Counted from the first letter of the stretch, positions 1 through 6,713 are shown. The stretch: DNA of 10,762 nt from an uncultured Paenibacillus sp. (GCA_937895345.1 CALAWP010000014.1:1-10762), one strand, 5' to 3'. The notes: a model not told the origin generated them from the letters alone. Made by a program: numbers and translations.

Positions 1-30
1 TTTTTGGGGAATTTTCAAGTGCAGATTTTG

Positions 31-77
31 AGGAATTTTCGTTTGCAGTTGACAACTATCCCCTTGACTAAGGAAAC
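31..77 (-). repeat. Diverged inverted copy of the 48-bp repeat unit
   Basis: Read on the minus strand, 55-75 matches the junction of two units of the array at 222-700 at 18 of 21 positions, including the core AAGGGGATAGT. Weaker similarity continues to about 31, where TTTCG lines up with the unit's CGAAA. The copy faces the opposite way to the array and lies about 145 bp before it. It is probably an old, decayed or inverted unit. The match beyond 55-75 was aligned by eye and is less certain. Confidence 0.55.
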
Positions 78-115
78 GAAGAGGGTTCTTTTTCTCCATA
101 ACATCGATACTCATC

Positions 116-168
116 CTCAGCGTCATTCATCATCCGCTCAGCGACTTTCATTCTCAGCGACTTTCTTG
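116..168 (+). repeat. Three short direct repeats starting CTCAGCG
   Basis: Copies begin at 116, 137 and 153. The second and third share CTCAGCGACTTTC and are adjacent with a 16-bp period. The first is diverged (CTCAGCGTCATTC). The 16-bp spacing appears again just downstream, where CCTGCAGTT occurs at 187-195 and 203-211, and it is one third of the 48-bp array period. No protein or RNA function is evident. Confidence 0.6.
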
Positions 169-221
169 TTCGTCGATATTCCATCTCCTGCAGTTGACCT
201 CACCTGCAGTTCCTGAGCAAA

Positions 222-700
222 GGGGATAGTGGAGTCAGGACGAAAAAAGCAGGTTAGTTCCTGGACAAAGGGGATAGTGGAGTCAGGACGAAAAAAGCAG
301 GTCAGTTCCTTGGCAAAGGGGATAGTGGAGTCAGGACGAAAAAAAGCAGGTCAGTTCCTTGGCAAAGGGGATAGTGGAATCAGGACGATAAAAGCAGGTC
401 AGTTCCTGAGCAAGGGGATAGTAGAGTCAGGACGAAAAAAGCAGGTCAGTTTCTGGGTAAAGGGGATAGTGGAGTCAGGACAAAAAAAGCAGGTCAGTTC
501 CTGGGCAAAGGGGATAGTGGAGTCAGGACGAAAAAAGCAGGTCAGTTCCTGGACAAAGGGGATAGTGGAGTCAGGACGATAAAAGCTGGTCAGTTCCTGG
601 ATAAAGGGGATAGTGGAGTCAGGATGATAAAAGCTGGTCAGTTCCTGGGCAAAGGGGATAATGGTGTCAGGGCGATAAAGCAGGCAGTTCCGGAGTTAAA
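222..700 (+). repeat. Tandem array of ten units, 48-bp period
   Basis: Units start at 222, 270, 318, 367, 414, 462, 510, 558, 606 and 654, each beginning GGGGATAGTGG or a close variant. Seven of the first nine are exactly 48 bp. Unit 3 is 49 bp (one extra A) and unit 4 is 47 bp. The last unit is clearly degenerate, and a partial unit (GCAGTTCCTGAGCAAA) precedes the first. Each unit contains CAGG-TCAGTT-CCTG and a wider CAGGA...TCCTG pair, so single units can fold into small hairpins. The region lies beyond the terminator of the opuA operon. It looks like a minisatellite, with high identity between units suggesting recent slippage or unequal exchange. No function can be assigned. Confidence 0.95.
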
Positions 701-730
701 GGGGGAATGAAGTTAATCGAAAAAGTTGGG

Positions 731-800
731 ACGGGATGAGATGTGATAAGGTGGGATGAGATAGGATGAGACGGGATGAAATGGGATGATACGGGATGAC
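731..800 (+). repeat. Seven 10-bp tandem units (GGGATGA core)
   Basis: Seven decamers lie in exact register: ACGGGATGAG, ATGTGATAAG, GTGGGATGAG, ATAGGATGAG, ACGGGATGAA, ATGGGATGAT, ACGGGATGAC. The 10-bp period is close to one helical turn, so the G-runs would recur on one face of the helix. The array sits between the 48-bp array and the opuA terminator. Role unknown. Confidence 0.85.
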
Positions 801-818
801 GGGTCGCGGGGCGCGGGG
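773..818 (+). other. G-run block, candidate G-quadruplex
   Basis: Runs of three or four G occur at 773-775, 783-785, 793-795, 801-803, 808-811 and 815-818. The loops between them are 7, 7, 5, 4 and 3 nt. This meets the usual four-run, loop of 7 or less rule for a G-quadruplex on the plus strand. It begins inside the decamer repeats and runs into a G/C-only stretch. A nine-base direct repeat, GGTCGCGGG, occurs at 802-810 and 832-840. Actual folding is inferred, not shown. Confidence 0.5.
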
Positions 819-851
819 CGAGGCAAGTCAAGGTCGCGGGACAGCGGGGCT

Positions 852-889
852 AAAAAGAAGAACAAGGACGCCGATCGGGCATCCTTGTT
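852..889 (-). terminator. Intrinsic terminator of the opuA operon
   Basis: An inverted repeat (861-868 with 882-889, plus an inner 3-bp stem at 870-872 with 878-880) lies 12 nt beyond the opuAC stop. The one plus-strand C/A mismatch (869 and 881) becomes a U-G wobble in minus-strand RNA, so the stem is continuous only in that direction. A T-rich tail, CTTCTTTTT, follows on the minus strand. Position and orientation fit termination of opuAA-opuAB-opuAC. Confidence 0.85.
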
Positions 890-901
890 CGAACGATAAT
901 A

Positions 902-1831
902 TTATTGCAGCCAAGCATCGACTTTGTCGGCGTTTGCTTCTACCCATGCTTTGGCGGCGTCTTCGGGGGAAGCGCCCTCGACGATTTGGACCATTACTTC
1001 GGCCATGTCGTCCGGCGACCAGTTGAAGGCGTCCAGGAACGCGTAGGCTTCGGGTTGATCGTCTTTCAGACCGTTGCGCACGACGGTATGAATTTGCTCA
1101 TCTTGACCGTATACGCCCTTCGGGTCCTCCAAATATTTCAGATCCATCTTGCCGAACTTCCAATGCGGCGTCCAGCCCGTGACGATAATCGGCTGTTGCT
1201 TGTCGTAAGCGTCCTGGAGCGCTTTGGCCATGGCCGCGGAGGAGCTTTCGAGCAGCGTCCAGCCGCCGTCTTTCAGGCCATATTCGTCCATAACGGTTTC
1301 CGTTTTCATCATCAGGCCGGCTCCCGGCTCGATGCCGGTGATTGTGTAATCGACGCTGGAGCCGATATCGCCGTTCAGATCTTCGATGCTGTTGATCTCC
1401 ATATAGGACGGCACGACCAAACCAAGTTTCGTTCCGTTCAGGTTAGGGCCCAAATCTTCGAATTTGCCCTTCATTTCATTCACGTACGATTCATGCGTAG
1501 TCGGCAGCCAAGCCGCTACCATAGCGTCGGCGCTGCCGTCTGCAATTCCGGTCCACATCGGGCCGGCGTCAACCTGCAGCATTTCGACCTTGTAGCCAAG
1601 CTTGGTTTCGAGCACTTCCTTTACGACATTTGTACTTGCGATTTCGGAATCCCAGGCGACGTACGCCAGTTTAATTTCTTTTTTGGCATCCGATTTGCCG
1701 TTTCCGTTGTCGGCATTGCCGCCCCCGGAATTGCCGCCGTTGCCGCCGGACGCACAGCCTGCCATCAAGGCAAGTACGAGAATCATGGCCGTAAACAATA
1801 ATGGACTTTTCTTCAGGCTTTTCTTTTTCAT
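902..1831 (-). CDS. opuAC: Glycine betaine ABC transporter substrate-binding lipoprotein
   Basis: This 309-residue protein would capture glycine betaine or a related compatible solute outside the membrane and hand it to the OpuAB permease. The N-terminus is a lipoprotein signal: basic MKKK, a hydrophobic stretch, then LMAGC with the lipidated cysteine at residue 26. A Gly/Asn-rich linker follows to about residue 48. The mature part matches the OpuAC family along its length (VAWD near 58-61, WLPTTH near 108-113, VTGWTPHW at 217-224). Trp60, Trp220 and Trp224 lie in motifs that in OpuAC supply the aromatic cage around the trimethylammonium group; this assignment is by family analogy. The ATG at 1831 is preceded by AAGGAG nine bases upstream. 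It is the last gene of the operon, 38 nt after opuAB. Choline or proline betaine are alternative ligands that sequence alone cannot exclude. Confidence 0.95.
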   Translation of the reverse strand: MKKKSLKKSPLLFTAMILVLALMAGCASGGNGGNSGGGNADNGNGKSDAKKEIKLAYVAWDSEIASTNVVKEVLETKLGYKVEMLQVDAGPMWTGIADGSADAMVAAWLPTTHESYVNEMKGKFEDLGPNLNGTKLGLVVPSYMEINSIEDLNGDIGSSVDYTITGIEPGAGLMMKTETVMDEYGLKDGGWTLLESSSAAMAKALQDAYDKQQPIIVTGWTPHWKFGKMDLKYLEDPKGVYGQDEQIHTVVRNGLKDDQPEAYAFLDAFNWSPDDMAEVMVQIVEGASPEDAAKAWVEANADKVDAWLQ

Positions 1832-1869
1832 TGTCGATCACTCCTTGGTTTTGGGTTGAGGATAAACAT

Positions 1870-2706
1870 TTACGAGGTGCGGGAGCGGCGGATCGCTCTT
1901 TGGGTGAAGCGGTCCAAAATAATGGCCAGAATAACGATGGCCAGACCCGCTTCAAAGCCGACGCCCGTCTTGACTTGCGTAACCGCGCGGTAGACGGTGG
2001 CGCCTACGCCTTGCGCGCCGACCATCGAAGCGATGACGACCATGGACAGGGATAACATGATCGTTTGGTTGATGCCGGCCATAATAGTAGGCACCGCGAT
2101 CGGCAGCTGCAGCTTGAACAGCTTCTGCATCGGCGTGGAGCCGAAGGCATCGGCCGCTTCGATCAGATCCGCCGGTACCTGGCGGATGCCCAGATTCGTC
2201 AGCCGGATCGTTGGCGGGATGGCAAATATAATAGAAGAAATGACTCCCGGGACGACGCCGAGGCTGAAGAACGTAATGGCGGGCAGCAAATAGACGAATG
2301 CAGGCATCGTCTGCATAAAGTCGAGCACCGGCGTCAAAATGCGCTGCAGCCGGTTGCTTCGGGCGCATAAGATGCCCAGCGGCACGCCGATAATAATCGA
2401 GATCAACGCTGCCGTCAGAACAAGCGCGAGCGTCTGCATCGTCTGGCTCCAATATCCCAGATTGTCGATCAGCAGCAGGCCGACGGCGGTGAAGGCAGCA
2501 AGTCCCCATCTGCCAATCAGCCAGGCCAGCGCCGCAAACAAAACGATGATGACAATGGCGGGCGGAAGGTTAAGCAGTTTCTCCAATACGTTTACGAAAC
2601 CGCGAATGACGAGAGTTATGAAGTCAAAGAGCGGCTCCAGATTGGTGTCCAACCATTTTTCTGCGGCTTCGATCCATTCGCCGAGCGGAATTTTAGGAAG
2701 ATCCAT
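1870..2706 (-). CDS. opuAB: Glycine betaine ABC transporter permease
   Basis: This 278-residue membrane protein forms the translocation channel of the OpuA importer and would act as a homodimer with the OpuAA ATPase. After an amphipathic N-terminal section (about 1-45) it shows several hydrophobic segments (about 50-80, 92-115, 135-163, 207-232, 252-266). The cytoplasmic coupling loop with the EAA motif is at about 183-202 (EAADAFGSTPMQKLFKLQLP). This layout and length are normal for OpuAB/ProW-type permeases. The ATG at 2706 has AAGGAGG nine bases upstream. That ribosome binding site lies inside the end of opuAA, and the two genes overlap by 14 nt, which suggests translational coupling. No motif is missing. 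Confidence 0.95.
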   Translation of the reverse strand: MDLPKIPLGEWIEAAEKWLDTNLEPLFDFITLVIRGFVNVLEKLLNLPPAIVIIVLFAALAWLIGRWGLAAFTAVGLLLIDNLGYWSQTMQTLALVLTAALISIIIGVPLGILCARSNRLQRILTPVLDFMQTMPAFVYLLPAITFFSLGVVPGVISSIIFAIPPTIRLTNLGIRQVPADLIEAADAFGSTPMQKLFKLQLPIAVPTIMAGINQTIMLSLSMVVIASMVGAQGVGATVYRAVTQVKTGVGFEAGLAIVILAIILDRFTQRAIRRSRTS

Positions 2707-3907
2707 CTTTGTCGCCTCCTTCCGTTAAGGAATTGGAATTGCCCGCCAGCGCGGCCAATACGGCGCCTTTGATGACGACGCCCTTCAAGCGTCCGTTGTC
2801 GTCGATGACCGCCACAGGCAGTCTTGAATTTCCCATCAATTCAAACAATTCGTTCAATACGGCGTCCGGCTTGGTGACAGGCACATCCCGCTGCACCAAA
2901 TCCTCCAGCTTTCGGCCGTCCTTGACAGCATCCGAGGCGTCCTCGGCCGACACGATGCCGATCAGCCCCATCGATTTGTCCACGGCATACAGGCTGGAAA
3001 CGCCCCGCTCGCGCATAAACTGCAGCGCCACGCGCGGGCCTTTGTCCACTGTGATCGTTTCCGCTTTTTCCATGACATGCGCGGCCGTCAGCACTTTGGA
3101 CAGGTCGACGTCCTCGACGAAACGTTCGACGTACCGGTCGGCCGGCTGCATTAATATTTCTTCCGGCGTTCCGATTTGCACGATGCTGCCGTCTTTCATC
3201 AGCGCGATCTGATCCCCAATTCGCAATGCCTCGTCCAAGTCATGCGTAATGAACACGATCGTTTTTTTCATCTTGGCCTGAAGCTCGAGCAATTCATCCT
3301 GCATATCCTTGCGGATCAGGGGATCAAGCGCGCTGAACGCTTCGTCCATGAGCAGCACGTCCGGATTGTTGGCCAGTCCTCTGGCCAGGCCGACACGCTG
3401 CTGCATGCCTCCGCTCAGCTGATCGGGATAGCTGTTCTCCCAGCCTTTCAATCCTACCAGCTCGAGCGATTGCATCGCCATTTCCCTTCTTTGTTTCCGG
3501 TCGATGCCTTGCACTTCAAGTCCGTATTCGACGTTGCGAAGGACGGTTCGGTGCGGGAATAAGGCGAACTTCTGAAACACCATGCCGATGTTACGACGTC
3601 TGAATCGGCGCAGCTCCTCGGCCGACATCCGCATGACGTCCTGGCCGCTGAAAAGCAGCTGACCGTCAGTCGGCTCGATCAGCCGGTTCAGAAGGCGGAC
3701 AAGCGTCGATTTGCCGCTGCCCGACAACCCCATAATGACGAAAATTTGTCCTTCTTCAATAGAGAAGTCGGCCCGATTGACGCCGACGGTCATTTTCGTT
3801 TCGGCGAAGATCCGCTCTTTCGACCAGCCCTTTTCGAGCAAAGCGATCGCTTTTTTCGGATCGGGACCGAATATTTTGGTCAGGTTTTTCGCTTCTATAA
3901 TCGCCAT
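2693..3907 (-). CDS. opuAA: Glycine betaine ABC transporter ATP-binding protein with CBS domains
   Basis: This 404-residue ATPase powers osmoprotectant uptake. In order: Walker A GLSGSGKST at 60-68, Q-loop Gln112, signature LSGGMQQR at 164-171, Walker B VLLMDEA at 184-190, and the switch His222. A tandem CBS region spans about 275-390. In OpuA transporters the CBS pair is known to sense ionic strength and gate transport, so osmotic control at the protein level is likely here. An upstream in-frame start at 3985 would add 26 residues. The ATG at 3907 is preferred because AAAGGGGG sits just upstream and the product then begins MAIIEAKNLTKIFG, as OpuAA proteins do. It is the first gene of the operon and is divergent from the GbsR-family gene. 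Overall similarity to B. subtilis OpuAA, as I recall its sequence, is very high. Confidence 0.96.
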   Translation of the reverse strand: MAIIEAKNLTKIFGPDPKKAIALLEKGWSKERIFAETKMTVGVNRADFSIEEGQIFVIMGLSGSGKSTLVRLLNRLIEPTDGQLLFSGQDVMRMSAEELRRFRRRNIGMVFQKFALFPHRTVLRNVEYGLEVQGIDRKQRREMAMQSLELVGLKGWENSYPDQLSGGMQQRVGLARGLANNPDVLLMDEAFSALDPLIRKDMQDELLELQAKMKKTIVFITHDLDEALRIGDQIALMKDGSIVQIGTPEEILMQPADRYVERFVEDVDLSKVLTAAHVMEKAETITVDKGPRVALQFMRERGVSSLYAVDKSMGLIGIVSAEDASDAVKDGRKLEDLVQRDVPVTKPDAVLNELFELMGNSRLPVAVIDDNGRLKGVVIKGAVLAALAGNSNSLTEGGDKDGSS

Positions 3908-3955
3908 GCCGCAACCCCCTTTCTCTATGGATCTGTGGAAAAATTCTACTTTACC

Positions 3956-3985
3956 AGTGTAGTTGCTACGGAATGCACGGGTCAA
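3956..3985 (-). promoter_or_regulatory. Second candidate promoter for opuA
   Basis: On the minus strand TTGACC (3980-3985) is separated by 18 nt from TACACT (3956-3961). This would start transcription near 3949, about 40 nt before the opuAA start codon. Its -35 element is better than that of the candidate overlapping the palindrome, but its -10 is imperfect. Either or both could be used. Confidence 0.3.
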
Positions 3986-3999
3986 AGCGGCTGAGTCGC

Positions 4000-4029
4000 C
4001 GTATACTTTGTACAGTTATAACTTTACAA
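4000..4029 (-). promoter_or_regulatory. Candidate opuA promoter overlapping the operator
   Basis: On the minus strand TTGTAA (4024-4029) and TATACG (4000-4005) are separated by 18 nt, giving a start near 3993 and a leader of about 86 nt. Both boxes match the SigA consensus at four of six positions, so this is a weak match. What favours it is that the near-palindrome at 4007-4030 covers its -35 box and nearly all of the spacer, as expected for a repressed promoter. Confidence 0.4.
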
Positions 4030-4030
4030 A
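4007..4030. promoter_or_regulatory. 24-bp near-palindrome, likely operator
   Basis: The halves TTTGTACAGTTA and TAACTTTACAAA are reverse complements at 11 of 12 positions, with a perfect GTTATAAC centre. The site lies in the 252-bp region between the divergent GbsR-family gene and opuAA. MarR-like and GbsR proteins are dimers that bind such dyads, so it is the best candidate binding site for the neighbouring repressor. ACTTT-type copies around it (4005, 4021, 4030, and a further ACTTTAC at 3948) may be extra half-sites. Binding itself is inferred. Confidence 0.6.
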
Positions 4031-4082
4031 CTTTACGTACAGTATGCTCTTGATAACTCCTTTTTTCGCCTGTACCCTAATC

Positions 4083-4112
4083 TTTACATTCCGATTGCCG
4101 ATTGATTACAAT
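4083..4112 (+). promoter_or_regulatory. Candidate promoter of the GbsR-family gene
   Basis: TTTACA (4083-4088) and TACAAT (4107-4112) lie 18 nt apart, each matching the SigA consensus at five of six positions. Transcription would start near 4119, about 41 nt before the ATG at 4160. The dyad at 4007-4030 is about 50 bp upstream of the -35 box, so it does not directly block this promoter. Confidence 0.55.
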
Positions 4113-4159
4113 GGACGTAGTCAGCACGCATACGGATGCGGCTCCTCGGGAGGCACAAA

Positions 4160-4732
4160 ATGAATGAACTTGAAGCATTAACGGACGAGCAGCGTTCGCA
4201 GCTGCTTAAGACGAGAAGGCGCGTAATCGAATCGATCGGCAAAAACATGGACCTTTACGGCATTACGCTGTCGATTGGCCATTTATATGGAAATATGTAT
4301 TTCAACCGGGAGCCGGTAACGCTGGACGAGATGAGCCAGACGATGGGCATGAGCAAGACGTCCATGAGCACCGGCATGAGAACGCTGCACGATCTGAAGA
4401 TGATCAACAAAGTGTGGGGCAAGGGCTCGCGCAAGGACTTGTATGAGGTGGTGCCGGACTGGCATCAAAATTTCGCCGATTATTTCTCGATTAAATGGAG
4501 AAAAGCAGTGGAGCAAAACATGAGCGCACTGGGCCGCAGCTTGAAGGAAATCGGAGACATGATAGGGCAATACGAGTCCGATGAATATATGATGTCGCTG
4601 CTGCTGAGCGACAAGGAAAAAATCGAGGAAGCGCTGGCCTATTACAAGTGGCTGGACCGGCTGATCGATTCGTTCGAGTCGGGAGAGATTTACGAGTTTA
4701 TTCCGAAAGAAGGACAAAACGGCGGAAATTAA
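4160..4732 (+). CDS. GbsR/OpcR-family (MarR-type) transcriptional repressor
   Basis: This 190-residue cytoplasmic DNA-binding protein resembles B. subtilis GbsR and OpcR, which repress genes for glycine betaine synthesis and for choline or betaine uptake. The N-terminal part carries the family signature SIGKNMDLYGITLSIGHLYG (25-44). The winged helix-turn-helix follows at about 53-98: VTLDEMSQTMGMSKTSMSTG, then a KVWGKGSRKDLYEV wing. The C-terminal half is helical and probably dimerises. GbsR responds to choline by direct binding; whether this protein does cannot be read from sequence. The ATG at 4160 is chosen over an in-frame start at 4136 because GGGAGG lies six bases upstream and the product then starts MNELEALTDEQ. 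It is divergent from opuAA, which points to opuA as its target. Confidence 0.92.
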   Translation: MNELEALTDEQRSQLLKTRRRVIESIGKNMDLYGITLSIGHLYGNMYFNREPVTLDEMSQTMGMSKTSMSTGMRTLHDLKMINKVWGKGSRKDLYEVVPDWHQNFADYFSIKWRKAVEQNMSALGRSLKEIGDMIGQYESDEYMMSLLLSDKEKIEEALAYYKWLDRLIDSFESGEIYEFIPKEGQNGGN

Positions 4733-4800
4733 CGCAAAATGCGAGGCGGCGGCGGTCCGCTAAGCCATGAATATTCGAGGCAAACCGGCAGCCGGCGGCC

Positions 4801-4843
4801 TAAACGGAAACGAGAGTCGCGATCTACGATCGCAACTCTCGTT
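4801..4843 (-). terminator. Terminator hairpin between convergent gene ends
   Basis: A long inverted repeat pairs 4809-4817 with 4835-4843 and 4819-4824 with 4828-4833, around a 3-nt loop. The single internal C/A mismatch (4818 and 4834) is a U-G wobble in minus-strand RNA, giving a continuous 16-pair stem that starts 15 nt after the stop of the peptide-binding protein gene. The minus-strand tail is GTTTCCGTTTA. On the plus strand it may also end the GbsR-family transcript, with one mismatch and a GTTTCTTC tail. The best fit is the minus-strand peptide transport operon. Confidence 0.8.
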
Positions 4844-4858
4844 TCTTCAGTTTCGGGT

Positions 4859-6700
4859 TTATTCCGCGACAAACGGCTTATCTTGGCTCAGCGCGATTTC
4901 GTGTACGTACATGCCGGTGCCGTCGCCAATGGAGTAGTTCAGCACCCGGTTGTTGACCGGTACGAGCTGGGACCGGTACAAGGTCGGGAATACCGGAATT
5001 TCTTCCACCATCAGCGCTTGCCATTCCTTGTAGACTTCAAGGCGGTAAGCCTTGTCGAACGCCTTCTCCGAGACGCCTTCGGCCAGCAGCCGGTCGTTTT
5101 CCTCGCTCGCATAGCGGGGGAAATTGTAGAGAGCGTCGCGGCCGTACAAGCCTGCCGGGTCGACGTCGATGCCGACGGTCCAGGCGCCCATGTATACGTC
5201 GACGGATGGATCGTCTTCGCCGGTATCTCCGACGCGGTTGTAGAAGGTGTTGAATTCGAGCATATCCAGCTTGACGTTCAAGCCGATTTCCTTCCAGGCC
5301 TGCACGTAATATTGGGCAAGCGGCTCGGCGATTTCGGAGCCGGTCATGGAAATGAAGTTGATCGTCAGCTCGCTGCCGTCAGGCTTCGTCCGGAATTCGC
5401 CGTCGAGCTTGTAGCCGGCTTCGTCCAGCAGCTTCTTCGCCCCTTCCGGATCGTAGGCGACGCCCGGATTCAATGCGTCGTGGTATTCCGGATGCGACGG
5501 CGGAATGAGCGTCGTCGCGTTCCAGCGCAAGCCGTTGTAGAACTTTTGTCCGACTAGATTATTGTCGACCGCCATCCACATAGCCTTGCGCAATTGGACG
5601 TCCGCCACCTTCGCATCCGGATTCGGCGCGACCTGTCCCTTCTCCGCGTCCCACTTGCCCAGCTTGAAGCCGATATACGTATAGGCGCGGTCGATGGCGC
5701 CGAGCCATTCGACGTTGGACAGATTGGCGTTGGCGGGAAACTGGTCGACCGGGAACGAACCGACGATATCGACTCCGCCCGTTTTCAGCTCCTGCACGAC
5801 GTTGGACGGATTGACGACTTTAAGGATAACTTTGTCGAGCGCCGGCTCGCCGCGCCAGTAGTCGGCATTTTTGATGTAAACGACGGATTCGCCCGGAATG
5901 ATGCTTTCCACTTTATACGGCCCGATGCCGATCGGCTTCTGGCGGACTTCAGGGGAAGCCGACATCTCGGCAACCGGAATGTCGCCGAATATATGTTTGG
6001 CGAGCGGGTAGGTCCAGATGCCGCCTGTAATGAGGGACGGCGTAGATTGGATGTACGTAATGCGCAGCTGCTTGTCGTTCAGCACTTCGATGCCGGATAT
6101 GGTGTCGGCTTTGCCTTCATGGTATTCCGTCATGCCGACGATGTTGGTCATCGAAGAGTCATACCTCGGCCCGTCGTAATCGGGATGGCCGATCACTTCA
6201 TGGGCGAACAGCCAATCTTCGGCGGTTACCGGCTGGCCGTCATGCCAATTGACGTTGTCCCGGATCGTAAAGGTGAAGGTACGTCCGTCTTCCGAAGCTT
6301 CGTAGGTGGCGGGCCCGTCGTTCGTGTACACGTAGCTGGCGTCCCAGGTCAGCATGCCTTCGTCGAACCATCCCAGCACTTCGGAGTCGGGGGCGCCGCT
6401 GTAAAAGACGTAGTTGAGCGTGCCGGCGAACGGAGTGTCGGACACCAGCCCGTAATGAAGCGTGCCGCCGCTGATCGCTTCGCCTTGGTTCGTCTTTATG
6501 TTGCTGAAGTCGCTGATGTTGAACAAACCGTCCTCTCCCGCTTCGGGCGCCGCGCTGGCCGTCGGTGCAGCCGTAGCCTCGGAGCTTCCGGACGGCGAGG
6601 GCGAGGGCTCGTTGCCGCCGCCGTCGGAACAAGCCGAGAGCGCCAGCAGCATGGCAAACAGCATGGCAAGCAACGGTTTTGCAGGCATAACTTTACGCAT
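4859..6700 (-). CDS. oppA: Oligopeptide ABC transporter substrate-binding lipoprotein (SBP family 5)
   Basis: This 613-residue extracytoplasmic lipoprotein would bind peptides and deliver them to the OppB/OppC channel. The signal peptide has a basic start, a hydrophobic core and the lipobox LSAC with Cys24. A low-complexity Ser/Pro/Ala linker (about 30-55) follows. The body is a family-5 solute-binding protein, with the diagnostic NWHDGQPVTAEDW at 151-163 and the usual alternating lobes to the C-terminus. It is somewhat longer than the typical 540-residue OppA, partly because of the linker. The ATG at 6700 has AAGGAGG at 6708-6714, a site that overlaps the oppC stop codon. It is the last gene of the operon. 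Ligand range cannot be told from sequence: peptides are likely from the context, though family-5 proteins also bind nickel chelates or opines. Confidence 0.93.
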   Translation of the reverse strand: MRKVMPAKPLLAMLFAMLLALSACSDGGGNEPSPSPSGSSEATAAPTASAAPEAGEDGLFNISDFSNIKTNQGEAISGGTLHYGLVSDTPFAGTLNYVFYSGAPDSEVLGWFDEGMLTWDASYVYTNDGPATYEASEDGRTFTFTIRDNVNWHDGQPVTAEDWLFAHEVIGHPDYDGPRYDSSMTNIVGMTEYHEGKADTISGIEVLNDKQLRITYIQSTPSLITGGIWTYPLAKHIFGDIPVAEMSASPEVRQKPIGIGPYKVESIIPGESVVYIKNADYWRGEPALDKVILKVVNPSNVVQELKTGGVDIVGSFPVDQFPANANLSNVEWLGAIDRAYTYIGFKLGKWDAEKGQVAPNPDAKVADVQLRKAMWMAVDNNLVGQKFYNGLRWNATTLIPPSHPEYHDALNPGVAYDPEGAKKLLDEAGYKLDGEFRTKPDGSELTINFISMTGSEIAEPLAQYYVQAWKEIGLNVKLDMLEFNTFYNRVGDTGEDDPSVDVYMGAWTVGIDVDPAGLYGRDALYNFPRYASEENDRLLAEGVSEKAFDKAYRLEVYKEWQALMVEEIPVFPTLYRSQLVPVNNRVLNYSIGDGTGMYVHEIALSQDKPFVAE

Positions 6701-6713
6701 AACGTTTCCTCCT

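Noticed and set aside
4..216. A 70-codon open frame at the left end
   Set aside because: No ribosome binding site, no recognisable domain, and it is built over short repeats with low-complexity composition.
229..582. A 117-codon open frame across the 48-bp array as a protein gene
   Set aside because: The frame is open because the unit length is a multiple of three. The start sits inside a repeated unit and the frame shifts within units 3 and 4. Kept only as a finding, not as a gene.
222..700. CRISPR array
   Set aside because: The whole 48-bp period is repeated; there are no unique spacers and no cas genes nearby.
1..860. Insertion sequence or integrated element remnant
   Set aside because: No transposase or integrase fragment, no terminal inverted repeats with target duplication, and no tRNA edge are visible.
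905..1801. A 298-codon plus-strand frame opposite opuAC
   Set aside because: It is the antisense shadow of opuAC, which has a lipoprotein signal, family motifs and a good ribosome binding site.
3908..4159. Riboswitch or structured RNA leader for opuA
   Set aside because: I see no known riboswitch core. The symmetric element at 4007-4030 is a DNA-type dyad that overlaps a promoter.
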